Part shown: positions 33,693-47,490 of the stretch, one piece after another
Layout: each line of letters starts with the position of its first letter
Numbering within the stretch: the stretch's first letter is position 1
The notes under the pieces: model-generated
What the model was told of the DNA's origin: nothing
The model's input: only the letters and a program-made list of their open reading frames with translations
Databases searched by the model: none
Assembly (NCBI GenBank): GCA_002633005.1
Contig: NMRA01000442.1
Location: 62,001 to 126,000, forward strand
Reading direction: 5' to 3'
Source: Phoronis australis
Taxonomy: Eukaryota; Phoronida; Phoronidae
DNA: 64,000 nucleotides
Made by a program: the position numbers and the translations under genes

Positions 33693-35511
33693 CAGAATCA
33701 GAATGGGGTATCTGTCTAGTGCTGTCTGCGTGTTCGTTTGTTGAGTACTGTCTACAAGTCAGCATGCCCCAGCACTTTTTGCATGTTAGCTTGTCCAATG
33801 AGTGCTCTTAGTCATTAGTTGTTAGTCGGTTGCTATTAACATATTAACCACTCAGTTGAGATCTGAGATCCCTCATTTGGGTAATAAGTAATTGGAAGAC
33901 TGTGTTAACATGATGATGCTTGTGATCATTTTCAATCCTGCTGAGAAAACTCCAATTAAAACTTCAGGCGAACAGCCACAGGTCATGAGTGTTGATGGCC
34001 AAAAATAACAGAGGCGGTATGACCACAAACTGTTAACACTAACGTTAGAAGGAGAGGGATGCCTTGGAGAAAGGGGCACAGTGAAAATGAAACCTAGGAG
34101 ATAGTCCATTGATTAAAATGACTGGACAAAGACATTCATGAACAGATGACTACTGGAATTCTACAGAACAAATATAAACTTTATAGTTATTTTACCAACA
34201 TTTTGCTAACTAGAAATGGTAAAAAGGGGATTGTACCGCAAGAGAAGTTCCCATTGTGAGCAAATTTTAACCGGACTTCAAAGGAACAAGAAGCCGTATC
34301 TTGTTTCTTATAAACTCACGTAGACGTTCAGTTTCCGGTGTAACAAGAAAATTTTTCATCGATGCATCGGTCCAAAAAGCATAGTTGGGTCTGGTCTTTA
34401 CCTGACTCATTCTGAGACTTGCGCTCATCAACTAAATAAATAAAAATGCCTAACCGAATCAACTTCAGGCAAGGTTTGATGTTTTTTTAAAAAGCTACAG
34501 AAAGGCATGTAAGCAAGCGTAAGCAAAAGTAAGCAAGGACCGCCATTCCCTCGCCACAGGTAGATTTTCTTTTTTTGAATAAAAGTGAGCAACTGCCGAC
34601 TCAACTTTCAAAAAAAGACCAGAACCAAATTTGCTTTAGTTTGGTCGAATATACATCCACTTCCGAAATAACAGGAAAGAAAATCAACGATTCCACACTC
34701 CGTGATTTCTTGTCAATCAACTTTTAAGGCTCTAAAATTTCCAACATGTCATAGATGATGTTGCCTAGCTTGATAAATGAAGACACCAGAGTCCACAATT
34801 CTGCATAAATTCCTGACAACATTCTTTTCTAACAGGAATATTCTTCACCAGTCATTTGTTAAATTGAAACATTCTTCAGTGACAAGTGAAGACAAACGGT
34901 CTCCCATTAACAAAATTTAACAAATGAATGTAGTTAATTGTTTCAAGGTAAGTAGTTACGTAACTTTGCTCTGGTGCCAAAAGCAATTTTCTTCAAAGGC
35001 AAATTTCCTCATCCAAAGCAACCTCATCTTTTGTTTGGATTAAAATTGGTCGCAGTAAGATGTCCAGAATCCCCCCCCNTTACTGGAAATCCTGGTCAGA
35101 AGCAATGATGAACCATCAGTGCTTCTCGAACTTAAAATCATTTCTAATCTCACTAATAAACAAGATGAAACCGATTTTATTGCAATAGGTAGTCTAAATC
35201 AAAAGTTGTTTTTGACAGAAAGCGTGGATTTATTCCTCTAGCATAATCACTACCATTATTGCTCCTACTTTGCAACTTTCAATCTGCATCACTTCCTAAG
35301 CTTTTAAACTGTCCACAAATGCCTTCCACTGTCCAATTTCACAACTTTCAGTAAGGACAAAGGGAAGTGATCAGACAACTGGCAGACTGTCACTGCTCAT
35401 TGCCCTCACTCCATCAGGACGTCAGGGATGGTTCACTTTTTAAGTGGCCCATAACAGAGAACCACAACAACACCTACTGATATCCTGCTGTTTATCTACA
35501 GATCAACTCAC

Positions 35512-35632
35512 CCTTGGTGAACAAGACAACAGCCATCTGAGGTGACAAGGCTGGGCAGACGGTAACTATCAGATGGACAGTCAATGTCGGCCAGCTCATC
35601 CAGGGGGCAGTGCACATCGCGACAGTGGTTTT
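35512..35632 (-). CDS. CRIM1: CRIM1 orthologue, first half of second cysteine-rich module
   Basis: A 121-base minus-strand exon between a tatttcag acceptor and a CAAGG|GTGAGT donor. The acceptor takes one base (G) from the previous exon, restoring a GAA codon, and the donor leaves two bases, giving the only phase-2 junction seen in the gene. The product contains NHCRDVHCP, DCPSDSYRL and SDGCCLVHQG, matching the vertebrate CRIM1 stretch that reads CxxVxCPP, CPPDSY and DGCC. It was too short to stand out as an open reading frame and was found by following splice phase and cysteine spacing. It is separated from its neighbours by introns of 13.2 kb upstream and 6.2 kb downstream. The role is the extracellular scaffold between the IGFBP-like and VWC regions. 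Confidence 0.87.
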
Positions 35633-36360
35633 CTGAAATAAAAGATGTTAAGAGATGAGCTCAACTATGAAATTATATGGCAATAAGTTTTTCACTAGGT
35701 GGCGCAAGTGAGACAATGGCACACCAGTCTGCAGAAATGCACACATTCAAGTAGTCAGGTAGGATTTTGAAAACTTACCAGAAACGCCCTGACATAGACA
35801 AATGCCTGTTCTCATCTTATTGTGATAATAAAAAGGGCCCGTCTTTAGTGCCATCTAGTGAATATCAAACCTACAACTTCACGCCATAAAATTTCAATTG
35901 TTACTCAAGTATTCTGAAACAAAATGAGGACAAATATAATTTTGGAATTTTAGGTGAGACTACCGTACACATCCTGGGCACGCAGTTCCTGTGACTGTAA
36001 TATTGGGACTCTCCATATTTCAATCGATACTCTTATTTTTGTATAATTGTTTTGATTTTGCATTTGCTTAAAAGAATAAGTCAAGTCCTCTATTAAGGAG
36101 AATTAATGATTCTGCTTTTCTACAGTTATGTTCTGTTCAGGAGGAAATCAAAAAGCCAATATTGGGCCTGAGAGAGTGCGCGGACCCATAGTTGAATTTC
36201 GCCGTTTAGCAGGCTACAAAACGAAAATCAAATTAGGGCTTACGCTATGATGATGACGCGTACATGCACCATTTTCAAATTCGCAATTTTATGGTAGCCC
36301 AACCCCAAGGAAGTCTGATGCATTGCCTGGAGTCATTGATGGTTTCGAATGGAAATAGAA

Positions 36361-36430
36361 TACCACGGTATCATGGTAAGGAGTGGGTCCCTACATACCA
36401 CGGTATCATGGTAAGGAGTAGGACCCTACA
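36361..36430. repeat. 35-base tandem duplication
   Basis: TACCACGGTATCATGGTAAGGAGT occurs at 36361 and 36396 and each copy ends GGGTCCCTAC / AGGACCCTAC. The core CCACGGTATCATGG is itself partly palindromic. Confidence 0.85.
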
Positions 36431-37700
36431 AAAGTTTCCAAATTGGGCTAACTTCAGAACATCATATTTCAAACATAGTTAATTGGGCTAAAATGAAAGT
36501 TCCAGAAACTATGCTTTATGCACTGTTAAGGTTTGTTTTTAAAATGACCCACTTCTGCAAGAAGAACTGTAAAAATAGAACTTTCACAATTTTATGAAAA
36601 CTGAAAAGTTGCACAAAACAATAATTTAAATAGCTGTATGAGAGGTACTGAGTTTCATCTTGAACATTTACCCATATCAAGCAGAATTTGGTTATACTAT
36701 TCAAGTCACTGTTTTGATACAAATGTACCTTTTGCTGAATTTTACTAAAAAAAACATGGTCACATTATCTGACAAAATCAAATTGTACAGCCTTTCTACT
36801 TTCAGAAAATACATACTTTTAGAAAGTTAAACTTTTATAGTTCTGTAGATATTTGGTTGAATGCAGTGACTTTGATAAGGTCCTGGACACCTGTCATAAA
36901 CCCGTCAACAACTAATTAAATACAAAAAGCATAAAGATGTCCGTTAATTACGCCAACATTATGCTGAAATTTACCAAACAAGACATGATTACACTGAATT
37001 ATTTGCAAAAGAAATTATGGATATCAAGTGCTTGAGAAAACATTTTACCAATAGTCAAGCAAGTAGGGGCAACACAACATGTGATGGAACAGTGAAATCC
37101 TATTGTAAGAAAATTCTATAAAATAATTATGAGAATTTTAATTCTTTATTACGGTACCAGTTTGTATACTACAGCTCAGCAGACATCAACCAAAACATTT
37201 TGAAATTCTGGTCGTCTTCATCAACATAATGAGTTATTGAAAACTGACAATTAGTGCTTTTGGGTTTTTTATTTGAATTTGAAGAAACTATACCCTACAT
37301 TCATGTCCTACCTTGTCCACATATGGAAATACTCCACTGCAAAACCTGGAACCCTACCAACAATAACCGCAGTGTATTACGAACCATAGTGTCCAATGAC
37401 CAAACCAATTCATGAATGACCAGCTATTACACAAATCGGCAATGTTATACCCCACTAATTTACAGGGTGAGGCAAATGCCACCATTTACCACAGCAACAT
37501 GGAAGCATAACCTATGTACAAATGAAATTTCAAGCCAGGGTGATTTACGAAAAGTATTTGCAATAACGAAGGCAGAAATAAATGCCACTGTAAGGGTAAA
37601 TGGCAAGAATGGTGTGGGTATGAGAATTTTGGATTAGAGGATCGCATTTTCTTAGATTCATTACAATTGCATTGCCTCCAGAATATCCCCTTGTCTATTA

Positions 37701-37912
37701 CAGTAAAATCTCACCAATTTCGGACAAAAATATTTGCAACAATTGGCCTTTTTCATTTTCTCCTAACATTATTGTGAATGCTCACAGTTATGGTATACTA
37801 GTTAAAAATGATAAGCCTTTATTTAGGTGCTAATTTGTCTCCTAAGACACAAATGAAAAAATCAATTTCTTTGGTATGCTATTTTGTGTCCTAAATTGGT
37901 GAGAACTAATCA
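37701..37912. mobile_element. MITE family B, 212-bp copy
   Basis: Left end CAGTAAAATCTCACCAATTTCGGACA and right end TGTCCTAAATTGGTGAGAACTAAT are inverted copies over about 22 bases. The best-preserved copy in the window. No coding capacity. Confidence 0.75.
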
Positions 37913-38955
37913 TACTCAGACAAGCGTGATTAACCACTGTCTTACCAAGTTTTGCAAGTGAATTTGATTAGGCAAGGTTCCCTTGTTGTAATTTAAATGC
38001 TTACTGGACAGGTACAATAATTTTCACACTTTTGTTAATTATTTTAGTGCAAACTGAAAAATTATCCACACCTGTCTATCTAAAAGGCATGTTACATAAT
38101 AACGTTCTTCCACCAAAAATATTCTGATAAGACAAAATTTCCACTATCCCTCCAATCATGATGACTAGGCTGAAGCAAAATTCATCATCAGGATAGTCTT
38201 CCCTCATGACCGAGAGTGAAAGTGAAATAACAAGAGAGTTTGAGGGGTGGCTACGCTTTTCTGTGATTAGTATTTTGTCGTTTTTGCTGTTAACAGAATT
38301 AGCCGTTGTAATGAGGACACGGTTATTTACCTGACACCTTTTGTCATGTACTGCATTAACACAATCACTCTTAACAGCAAATACAAAATATTGAAGTTAT
38401 CCTTAGATTAATAGCTTGATACGTCAATAAAGCAACCCCTTCCGAGCAATTCCTTGGAAGTTCATCACGTTAAAATGTCAGAACTATGTCGAAACCATAA
38501 AAACAAGTTGGTTTCATTCATGCCTAATTGAGACAAATTGGCAAGAATTGAGGAAAATAAATTCAGGGAAACGCCTCAAATAATTTTCCCTCCGCAGGAG
38601 GCAATTGTTTTAAACTGCTATGGTAATTGACAACAATTGACAACAAATGTACCGCTTACTCAAATGGAAGAGTACAGCCATAAACCGTCAGCACAGGGAG
38701 AGTGAGTTTTCTTAAAATTACTTCGAAATTGGAAGTCTTCAAAAAAACTTAAAACGTGGTCAACCTTACCTTATCAAAATGTGATTTAAAAATTCAAAGC
38801 AAAACTTAGTTACAGACATCAGACACTTCAAAACTGGCAAGTGTCAGATGTAATTTACTTCAAAAAAGTTTCATTCTAGTTCCCATAAAGTGCATTAAAA
38901 CTCCATACATAAGAAAATGAGCAGTCCTTGTTGTTTGTTGAATGTTTCTACATAC

Positions 38956-39007
38956 GTGTTTTTTCTATTAATGCATACACTAGTGTACGAATTAATAGAA
39001 AAAACAC
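38956..39007. repeat. Long hairpin with perfect 17-base arms
   Basis: GTGTTTTTTCTATTAAT and ATTAATAGAAAAAACAC are exact inverted copies separated by 18 bases whose centre, TACACTAGTGTA, is itself palindromic. Nearly the full 52 bases can pair. Confidence 0.9.
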
Positions 39008-40535
39008 CGTAGTCAAATGACATGATCAATTGCTGGACTGCTAATAACAGATCGAAATTAATAAGTTTATATTTCATTCCTGTTATTGCTAACTGGTTAA
39101 AACAATATAATAGTCAGCCAGCCTTAAAGAATTTTCAACACTAGAAAACAGATAAAAAAATCGGAATATTGTCAAAAAATTAGCGTGAACGACGAAAGAT
39201 TGACAGACAATTGCTATGATGCTATTCACAATATAACTAGGACACACACAGAGGCTTCCTAGTTCCTACTGATCCTATGATGGAACAAGACCATTAAGAA
39301 ATCCCTACTAAAATGAGGTTACCACTAATCTTTTGAGAATGGGTTATTAAAAACTGGTTCAAGGCAGAGACATGTCAAGTCCCAGTGAACATTCCTTCCC
39401 AGTGTGTAATGTTATTACAGTAGAATGTGATAGATAACATAAAGCCAAGTTGTGTCAAGTCTGAGGACCATCATCTCCTGACTGACAAGTCAGGCAAGGT
39501 GTTTATTCAACTAGTTCAACTCGCAGTCATTACATCTCCGAACAGCGTAGACAAAGTACTGGTTAACGCACCTGTCTGACTTAGCACCAACCTTCTAAAT
39601 TACTATATTTTCACGTTTCAACGTTCATGCTCATCGGCATCTACCCCCAATCTATACGATTAGTGTCCCATGCAATGTCTGTGGACGTCCATCTTGTGAC
39701 TATTTCAGCTCCAAAACATACAAATTCCCCTCACCTTTAAGAAATTAGCAATCAGTGTTTAAGGTTAGGAAGGCCTCATTGACATGCCTGTGAATTCAAC
39801 CAAATATCTATAAAACTGTAGATTTTAACCCAGTAAAAGCCGTATGTATTTTTGAAAGCAGAAAGCTTGTACAACTTGGTTTCAGGCTCGTTACCAATCT
39901 GCGACACAAAAAATCTGCCACTAATTGGGTCATGTGGCCTTGTATTTTTTGTAAAATTTAGCAAAAAAGAAAGGTACAGTCGTACATTGAAAGCAAAATG
40001 AAGATATCACTGACATGAAATTTCAAAAACGTTAGTTTTCTTAACATTCTGTTTTTGTTTCAAGCATCATTTGAGTTTTTTATAAAATCATAAAAATCAC
40101 AAAAGCCCTATTTTTGATAGACCCTTGTGCAAAAGTGTAACCTTTTAAGGATATTTCCTGATACAACAGTGCATAAAGTTTAATGTAAATCCTGTCAATC
40201 ACTTCTGAGAGTACGTCTGTTACAAATTTGGACATTTTTCAAAGGGCCCCACATAAACGGCAAAATACTGGCAGTCTCAGTCTTCTACTCGATTGTTGTG
40301 CGCGAGCCCAACTTGTTTACCCTAATCGACCATTTGGGTAACCTTGTACCTTCCCTTCCCACGCTCAGTGTGATGCCAACCCAGTGATTTTTGAGTTCCC
40401 TAATTTAAGCAGCCTGTGATTTAACCAGACAAGTATACACATTCACATAACCACTTCAAACATCGGTGCACATTCCAGAATGATGTAGAAATAGTGACAG
40501 GTAACAAAAATTAATATTGAATTAAGGTTCCTTTA

Positions 40536-40804
40536 AGTCCCGTCCACACACGCACTTATCCTGGCACAACATGCACTAGTAGAAATTGCCCCACTTTAAG
40601 CGGAGCCTCCACACACATATAACTGATAAGTGGCACAATGTGGAGTTGTCATTATGATGTGAATAGGGAGCCAAGTTGCCACAAGTGAGGCAAGTTGTAC
40701 TAGTTTACTGTAAATAGCGTAGTGTACAAACATCCCCCAAAACCTAGCGACAACTCGTTACAGGAGATACTTGTTCTAGGGTAAGTCTGTGCGTGGACGG
40801 CACT
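40536..40804. mobile_element. MITE family C (GTCCACACACGCACTTA ends), copy 1
   Basis: Left end GTCCCGTCCACACACGCACTTATCC and, in reverse complement, right end GTGCCGTCCACGCACAGACTTACCC are matched inverted repeats. Interior words CGACAACTCGTT and ACTTGTTCTAGGGTAA recur in the other two copies. Confidence 0.7.
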
Positions 40805-42094
40805 CTTGACTGACATGTCCAGCAAGCCCGTCCACACGATCATTTCACATGACACGGAATGTACCATCATTTGACCAACTTAAGCTCATGAAGACACATA
40901 CTAACTTCACGGGTGTTGACTTTGTGAGTCACTTTGTCCTACGATTTCTCGACTGTTTTCCCAGACCACAAAAAAAATGAAACAAACACCTAAATTTTTC
41001 GGAAGGTGGCTCGTTTGGACCCCAGTGTTTGGAAGTGTAGGGTGAACACCGATGATAGTTGATTTACATGTAGCAAATTCAAAACAAAAATCAGCAAAAA
41101 GGAGAACAATTAGCAAAGTTCAATGGTCAAGCCAAATACACTGCGATCCTATCAATTGGGAACAACTCGGTCAATTATGTGAACAGGCTTTGACATGAAA
41201 AAGGCAAGGGATGAGTGAAGCAGACTAACATGCACCCTATGTGAAAGACAAACAATAGGCCAGAGGACAACATGATTGTTTGTCTTTGCGAAATTATACC
41301 TACACAGATAAGGAAAATGTCACTGCATGTTGGGATGATAAAGTGCACATGTGTGTTATTTATAGCTTTATCACATTTAGTTGAGATTTTATGTTTTCTA
41401 TGGCCTGATAACCATTTGGTGGCATGTCACCAGATAAGCTGCTCTTTGTATATTGGTCGTCTCTATGGAACTCCCAACAATGAACTATCAAACAGCAACA
41501 AACAATTATAGAAAAGTAAATACACTTCGCACCTATTTCGCAAACTAGAGGACCCTCAAAGGACCACATCATTTAATCAAGTAAATAATCAATTTCATTC
41601 TGGCAATAGCCAGTGGTCAATCAATCAATATCTGTTTACAAATTCCAATTGCAGAGATTTCTTAAGGCATGCCCTCCTCATATTAAAAAGTACCCCTCCA
41701 GGCAAAGACAAACACAGTCTAAATTTGTTGTATTTCCACTTTATTGAGCATTTGTAAATTGTCACCCAGCTTTTTGATTCGACAAAGCCAAACGGCAAAT
41801 AGCACACATCTCATTGAACTCTCAAGATTATTATACCTTAAATACATCTTTCGCAGTAATCATGCACAAGGGCTCTCCAATAAAATCATCCTTTGAAATT
41901 CAGGTAAGACAGCCCAAGGGTTTCGTCAGAACACTGAATGGTATGATTTTAAAGAGGCATTTGACAAAGTGGATCAACCTATTGGGCTCAATAGACAATT
42001 GTTGTTTCTGAATAGAAAAAATTGCATACTTTTAAGGAAATCTGTTTGGAGCCGAACACGAGATTTCTGGATGATGTTCACTAACTACCTTTAA

Positions 42095-42140
42095 TACATA
42101 AAAATCTCATCAATTTCGGACAAAATTAATGGCCAATTTT
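42095..42140. repeat. MITE family B, single end
   Basis: ATAAAAATCTCATCAATTTCGGACAAAATTAATGGCC matches the family B left end; the matching right end was not found nearby. Confidence 0.5.
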
Positions 42141-42763
42141 CTACATCTTCAAGGTTTACAGCATTGTTGTGTATCATTGCCCACATGTTGGCTCACAGTA
42201 GCCAAGGCACAGAACTTGGACATGGAACAAGGAACATTAATTTGATGGACAATATTTTTTGCAGAAAAATAAATAAGAAATAAGAATTCACTTTTCCTGC
42301 ATGTGTTATAAATTGCCGAGATGTTACTGTATACAAAACTATAAAAGAAAGTTATATAACTCTTAGGTATTTTCCAATTTGCAATTTCAATGAGCCAATA
42401 TGCATTGCAGTTACAATTTATCAACACAATGTTCAGATAATTGATGATCCATTTAATTCCATCACTGAAATCAAGAAGAGTGGGCAGAGGATTCAATCTA
42501 TCCACAATGAAGTCAACTTTGATGTTATTTTCGCAAACACCTTTAATTTACCTCAACAACTCTGGTATTACATTCCAGATATAATTAGATTATAACAACT
42601 GGGTATTTTTCCAGAGTAAACCACTAAGTGCTGTTTGTCAACCAGCAACTCTCTAAGCAGTAATCACTTCTCTGTGTTGGCAGACCCACAGGAGACCAAT
42701 TAGACTGTTTGTCACTTGTTCCTGCTTTAATGACAAGACAGAGCCTTTAAGAGTTCACAGGCT

Positions 42764-43140
42764 AGGGTTAAGTCGTGTTCACACGACAAACTATCCCAGA
42801 ACGATTTGCCTGGAGCAACTTACCCCCAGTTAGCTGGCATTCACTCTGCGTATTCTACACTAAACACTCTATACCTTGTGACAAATGTGGCGCAAAAGTG
42901 ATTTGATACCAGACATTAATACATGAAGCAACAATGCAGCAACTGAATACTTGACACTTGTCTGTAGGTTTGCGTCCACACAACAACTTCCACTGGGGCA
43001 AGCTAACCTTGATAAGGTGGAGTTAGTTGTCACAGGATTGTCCAGTAGCCCATCGCAAATAATGTTCACACTACTATTGAGCCTGGAACAAATCGTTCCA
43101 TGAGTGACTTGTTCTAGGATAACTCATCGTGTGTACGCAA
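42764..43140. mobile_element. MITE family C, copy 2
   Basis: AGGGTTAAGTCGTGTTCACACGACAAACTATCCCAGAACGA at the left and ACTTGTTCTAGGATAACTCATCGTGTGTACGC at the right share the family's inverted ends and the CTGGAnCAA words; more diverged than copy 1. Confidence 0.55.
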
Positions 43141-46100
43141 TTTTACATCTCCACAAGAAACTCCAATTAATGATGTTTTGCACTATCACCATGGCAATAG
43201 CTGACTTGGAAAACACCAGCCTGTGTTTGGAAACTGATTAATTGAGGTGAAATGTGTTTGTGCCAAATACTGTATTGCTGCAGAAGTATTTCAGACAACT
43301 TTGATTGGAATATTTTAATCATTGGTGGGGGAACTTTTGGGCCTAGTGAGGGGAATTTCGCATGATTTTTAGACAATTTTTCTAGAGGCATGGAGCTTAT
43401 GATTCATCCCTGAAATCGAGGCATCGAGGACCCAGAAAGCATAATGGGGACACATGTCTCAAAATTTGTGAACCATACCCAATTGGAAACAGATAATCCC
43501 TATTTACAACAAAAGATACCAACATCCACTAGTCTTATGACTCAACTGTAAAGTGAGATTAAGCAAAGCTAATTAAGCCTGCTGGAATTTTTGACCTTGA
43601 ACAGGACTGCTGCAACAACCAATAGTCATTAATACCCTAACAACCGAAATCACCCAATCAACACTTTTTAGGAGGTCATATTTGTAAAATTTCTAAATAT
43701 AAACAGACCACTTGAACTTCTTTGTGGATTGGGAAACAAGGTATAAATGGATTAGTAATCGCACATCTACTCAGGATCATGTGACAGGAAGTCTACTACA
43801 TCCATCATTCCAGAGCTTGGCGGCAAAACAATAGGCGATGGTTTTTGTCAGGCAATGTTAATACAGGAAGTTTTGACATTGCTAGGATGAGAGGAGTAAT
43901 TGGTTTACTATCTGAGATCAGTTTTAAATTGGTTTTTGAGCCAACCTGACACTCAAGAGTTTGTTTGTAGAATATCAATGGCCTTTGCCACGATTATGTT
44001 GGAATCTGAGTTCAGGAAATGGGTGATTAAACCATCATTTAGTAGATATTGAGTTTTTGTCCACAGTACATGGTTTTTGGCCATCAACAGAAAAACATTG
44101 AAGATTAGTACCCAGTTTCCTTAATGAATGGATGCAACACTTCAATTGGATGAAAAAAGGCAACTGCTTAATTTAATATTGCACAGTCCAAAACATTTGG
44201 TGCTCCGTCATCTAGGAATGATGTAGGCTCAGAATTTTTACGATAGCCTCTGTGAGAAGTTCAGTCATCTCTACATACCCCCTGCTTCGCGAGAAGCAAT
44301 GTTGAAAATGTCATTTTCCTCGATTAGTATACAATTAAATGGTTCGCACGTACTTTAAGGAAACAATAAAGCTAGCCTGCAAAGCTTCAAATATTGATTT
44401 GCTTCAAGTTTTTTACCGCAGCACCAATAAAAATCTCAAATTGCTACGAAGGTAAATCAAAAACTTTGCTTGTTCTTTTTACATGACTTCATAACTGAAA
44501 GTATAGAATTCGTTGATTGCTAGTTTCACTGCACAAACGCGGTGTTTGGACTGGACTTTGTCCCTAAATGAGGTCTTACGTGGAGTCCACTGATACAGTT
44601 TTTACATTTGTGTTGCACTCTCATGAGTTCTCCAAGAAGAAATATCATTTTCCACGAGTTACATTTCCCACATAAAAAAGTAATTTTCTCACAACTGCTG
44701 CCTAGCCGCACCTAAATGTCATGAAAAGTGGTGATATAACATGCAAAATGAGAAATTTAACTAAATTATAACCTTTCTTCATTTTCCATCAAATTTCCAC
44801 CCATGGAACTATCTTCACAATGAATGGTAACCCCGTTTTCACACAAATGCAACAAAATATGAACCGAGGCTTAGTACACTCAATGGCATCTGAAGCCAGA
44901 TTATCTAGTCTCATGCCTTAAGACAACTTGGCGAGCTAAAAACATGTTTGATCGCGGAAACTTGACTCTTAACTTTGTCAAAATCATACCAACGCAGCGA
45001 GTGTCATCGGCCAGATACACAGCATTAATCTTCAAATAGACCCCCAGCGGTTGACATTTCAAGTTCAAATTTTTAAGTGACGTGAAGTAGACGGGATTAG
45101 CATTAAAGTTTTGAATTAAACAGTTTGCTTGTCACAACTTGACTTTTTGTACAAAATAATGCATGAATAAGACTTCGAGATGCCTATTTGAGACGGAATC
45201 CAGACAAACAAAGAGCAGAACCTAATATATTTACCAAAAACGTTGAGTATTAATATCGGGTAGAGTATCCAAAGAAAAGACTACAAGAGAAGTTTTTGCT
45301 ATCAACCTGCAGGGCTCGATTAGTCTTTGCGTCAATCGCTTTGCTTTACACGAGTTTGTGCTGCTAGTAAGGTTTAGGTTTTACATTGTCAAAATCATTG
45401 AAAAATCATTGAAACAATCATTTTACTGCAAACCACAAAACTAAAAACATGATTTAAAGGGACAATTCATAAAAATATTATAATAGGCAAAGAAAGACAG
45501 CAATGTATTTCATCCATAAAGTGAAACAGGGAAATCACATGCCTCTGAATTTTGTAATGCTAAAAAACGTAAATAAGATTAGCGTTGTTCTGTTTACTTT
45601 TATCAAATAAGTCTTGCAAAATTCCTCCCGTGATAGGCTTGTTACAAACAACATCTGGGACTGGACAAAACACTTCAGAGTTTATTGGGATTGACCAACA
45701 CTAAAAAATTAGGAATTTGAAAATGGCGCATCTACACATTTCCTGTGACTTAAGTTGGTAACCGAAATGGAATCCAGCGACAATAAGGAATATATCAGGC
45801 CGATTTTATGAGAGTAACTGAGCCTGGGCTTAGCAGAAGCAGGGTTAATTCGATTTTTGTTTTCAGCCAGCTGGACACGTGCGAAATACATGAATTTTTG
45901 AAGAATTAGCCATGCTTATAAAAATTGAAGGTATTCTGATCTTCTTTTCTGCTTCTTTAAGTCACGAGCGATATGCTACATCAGTATGGAAAGGTATGGG
46001 TGCTAACTTTGTGCGAGTAAATTCAGCTGCGTTGCATGAAACTTCAAAACCCAGTCACTGGATAAGGTTGATAGCTGCAGGAAGTCAAGTCATTGTTCAA

Positions 46101-47378
46101 CAGTAGCAGAATGACTGGCGATAATATAATGTTTATGCACCAGTCCCGTGGGTATGCATTCCGAATATTACAAAGTGATTTGAAGAATTGAAAAGCACCA
46201 TTTTAGGGGGTTGCTAGGTAGCCAGGTTGAAATAAATTGTTTGAAACAATAAAAATGAGCCAAGTGGCTTTATAGTGAAACATTGAGATACCCAAAACAA
46301 AAGTAGACTTTTAGGCACCATTTGATCAAACACTGTAAGTGTGGTTTGAAGCTCAGACTGCAGTAAAAACATTTTGAGAAGGCGTGCTTGTATTTCTGCC
46401 GGAGTGAAACATTGCTTAAAACATTAAATGAACATGACTGAAGTTCACATTCAAGCGGATGATGAATTTCATTGTGCATTTCAATCAGTTATTCACCACT
46501 AAAAGATTAAGACACTGTCTAAGCAAGACCGATATACAGTGGCCCTGTTCCATGCAAGATGGCAGGCTAACGCAAAATAAAAACATTCATATATTGAATA
46601 GTTGATTTCAATACGGGAGAGATCCTCGTTTCAAATAAACTATTCAGTGACTTGGAGTGGTGCCCATCTTTATCGGATGGCGAGACTATTTATCATGACA
46701 CATGTCTACACTTCTCTTATCACGTAAGATCTTAAGTAATGAAATAAGAAAAAAAAAATTAATTTATTGATAGCCAATATCTCACAACTACTCAATAGGT
46801 AATTTACTACCTCGCAGCATAGGTTGTGGAGAAATAAACACCATGCCATGTTTGCAACACCGTAGATAAAGCATGTTTCTAAAAACAGCCACAGCAAGAC
46901 CAGTGTTTTTGACAATGTGCCAGCGCTATCTCACAAATCTCAAAATAAATTTGTCTGGTAATCAGTCCCCAGTGGCAAGTTACTAACTGGACACAAGGTA
47001 CAACGTGCTCGACTTATCAAGCACACGAAACCGATGACTTTCCTAGATAACATCAGTTTTGTTCTCAGCACTGCTCTGTTTGGACAATTGTTGTTTCTAA
47101 ATAACAGAGGAATTAATTGTTAATTTGTTATCCTTCATCCCATTGTCTTCTGCTGGAGCCGCCCCCTCCACCCCACATTTCACTTGAACATTGTCGCATT
47201 CTTTCCTGTCTTGTGGAGGGACATTGCATGCCTGACTATCTCAACAAAATTTGAACTCTGGGTAAATATTGGCATCAACACCTATTTTCATGCGCTTATC
47301 ATTTGTCCAGCGTGACATGGATCAGGTTTATATTCCTGTTGTCAAGTACCAAGCATAGGCCGCCTGTACACTGTAGAG

Positions 47379-47490
47379 GTAATATTCGGATATAATGTGG
47401 CCGAATTTTTGATAACCAATTTCATTCACTGAATAACGAGCATCAAACTGGTTCTCAAAAATACGGGCACGTTATATTCCACTATTGCCC
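47379..47490. mobile_element. Hairpin MITE family A, copy 2
   Basis: GGTAATATTCGGATATAATGTGGCCGAATTTTTGATAACCA at the left, CACTGAATAACGAGCATC at the centre, AAACTGGTTCTCAAAAATACGGGCACGTTATA and ACTATTGCCC at the right: same order as copy 1. Confidence 0.8.

Larger units (their letters stand above)
29340..35511. other. 6.2-kb intron within the second cysteine-rich module
   Basis: Holds a family B copy (29523), a family A hairpin (32643) and a diverged direct repeat (33511). Short open frames elsewhere have no recognisable domain. N at 35079 follows a C run. Confidence 0.6.
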
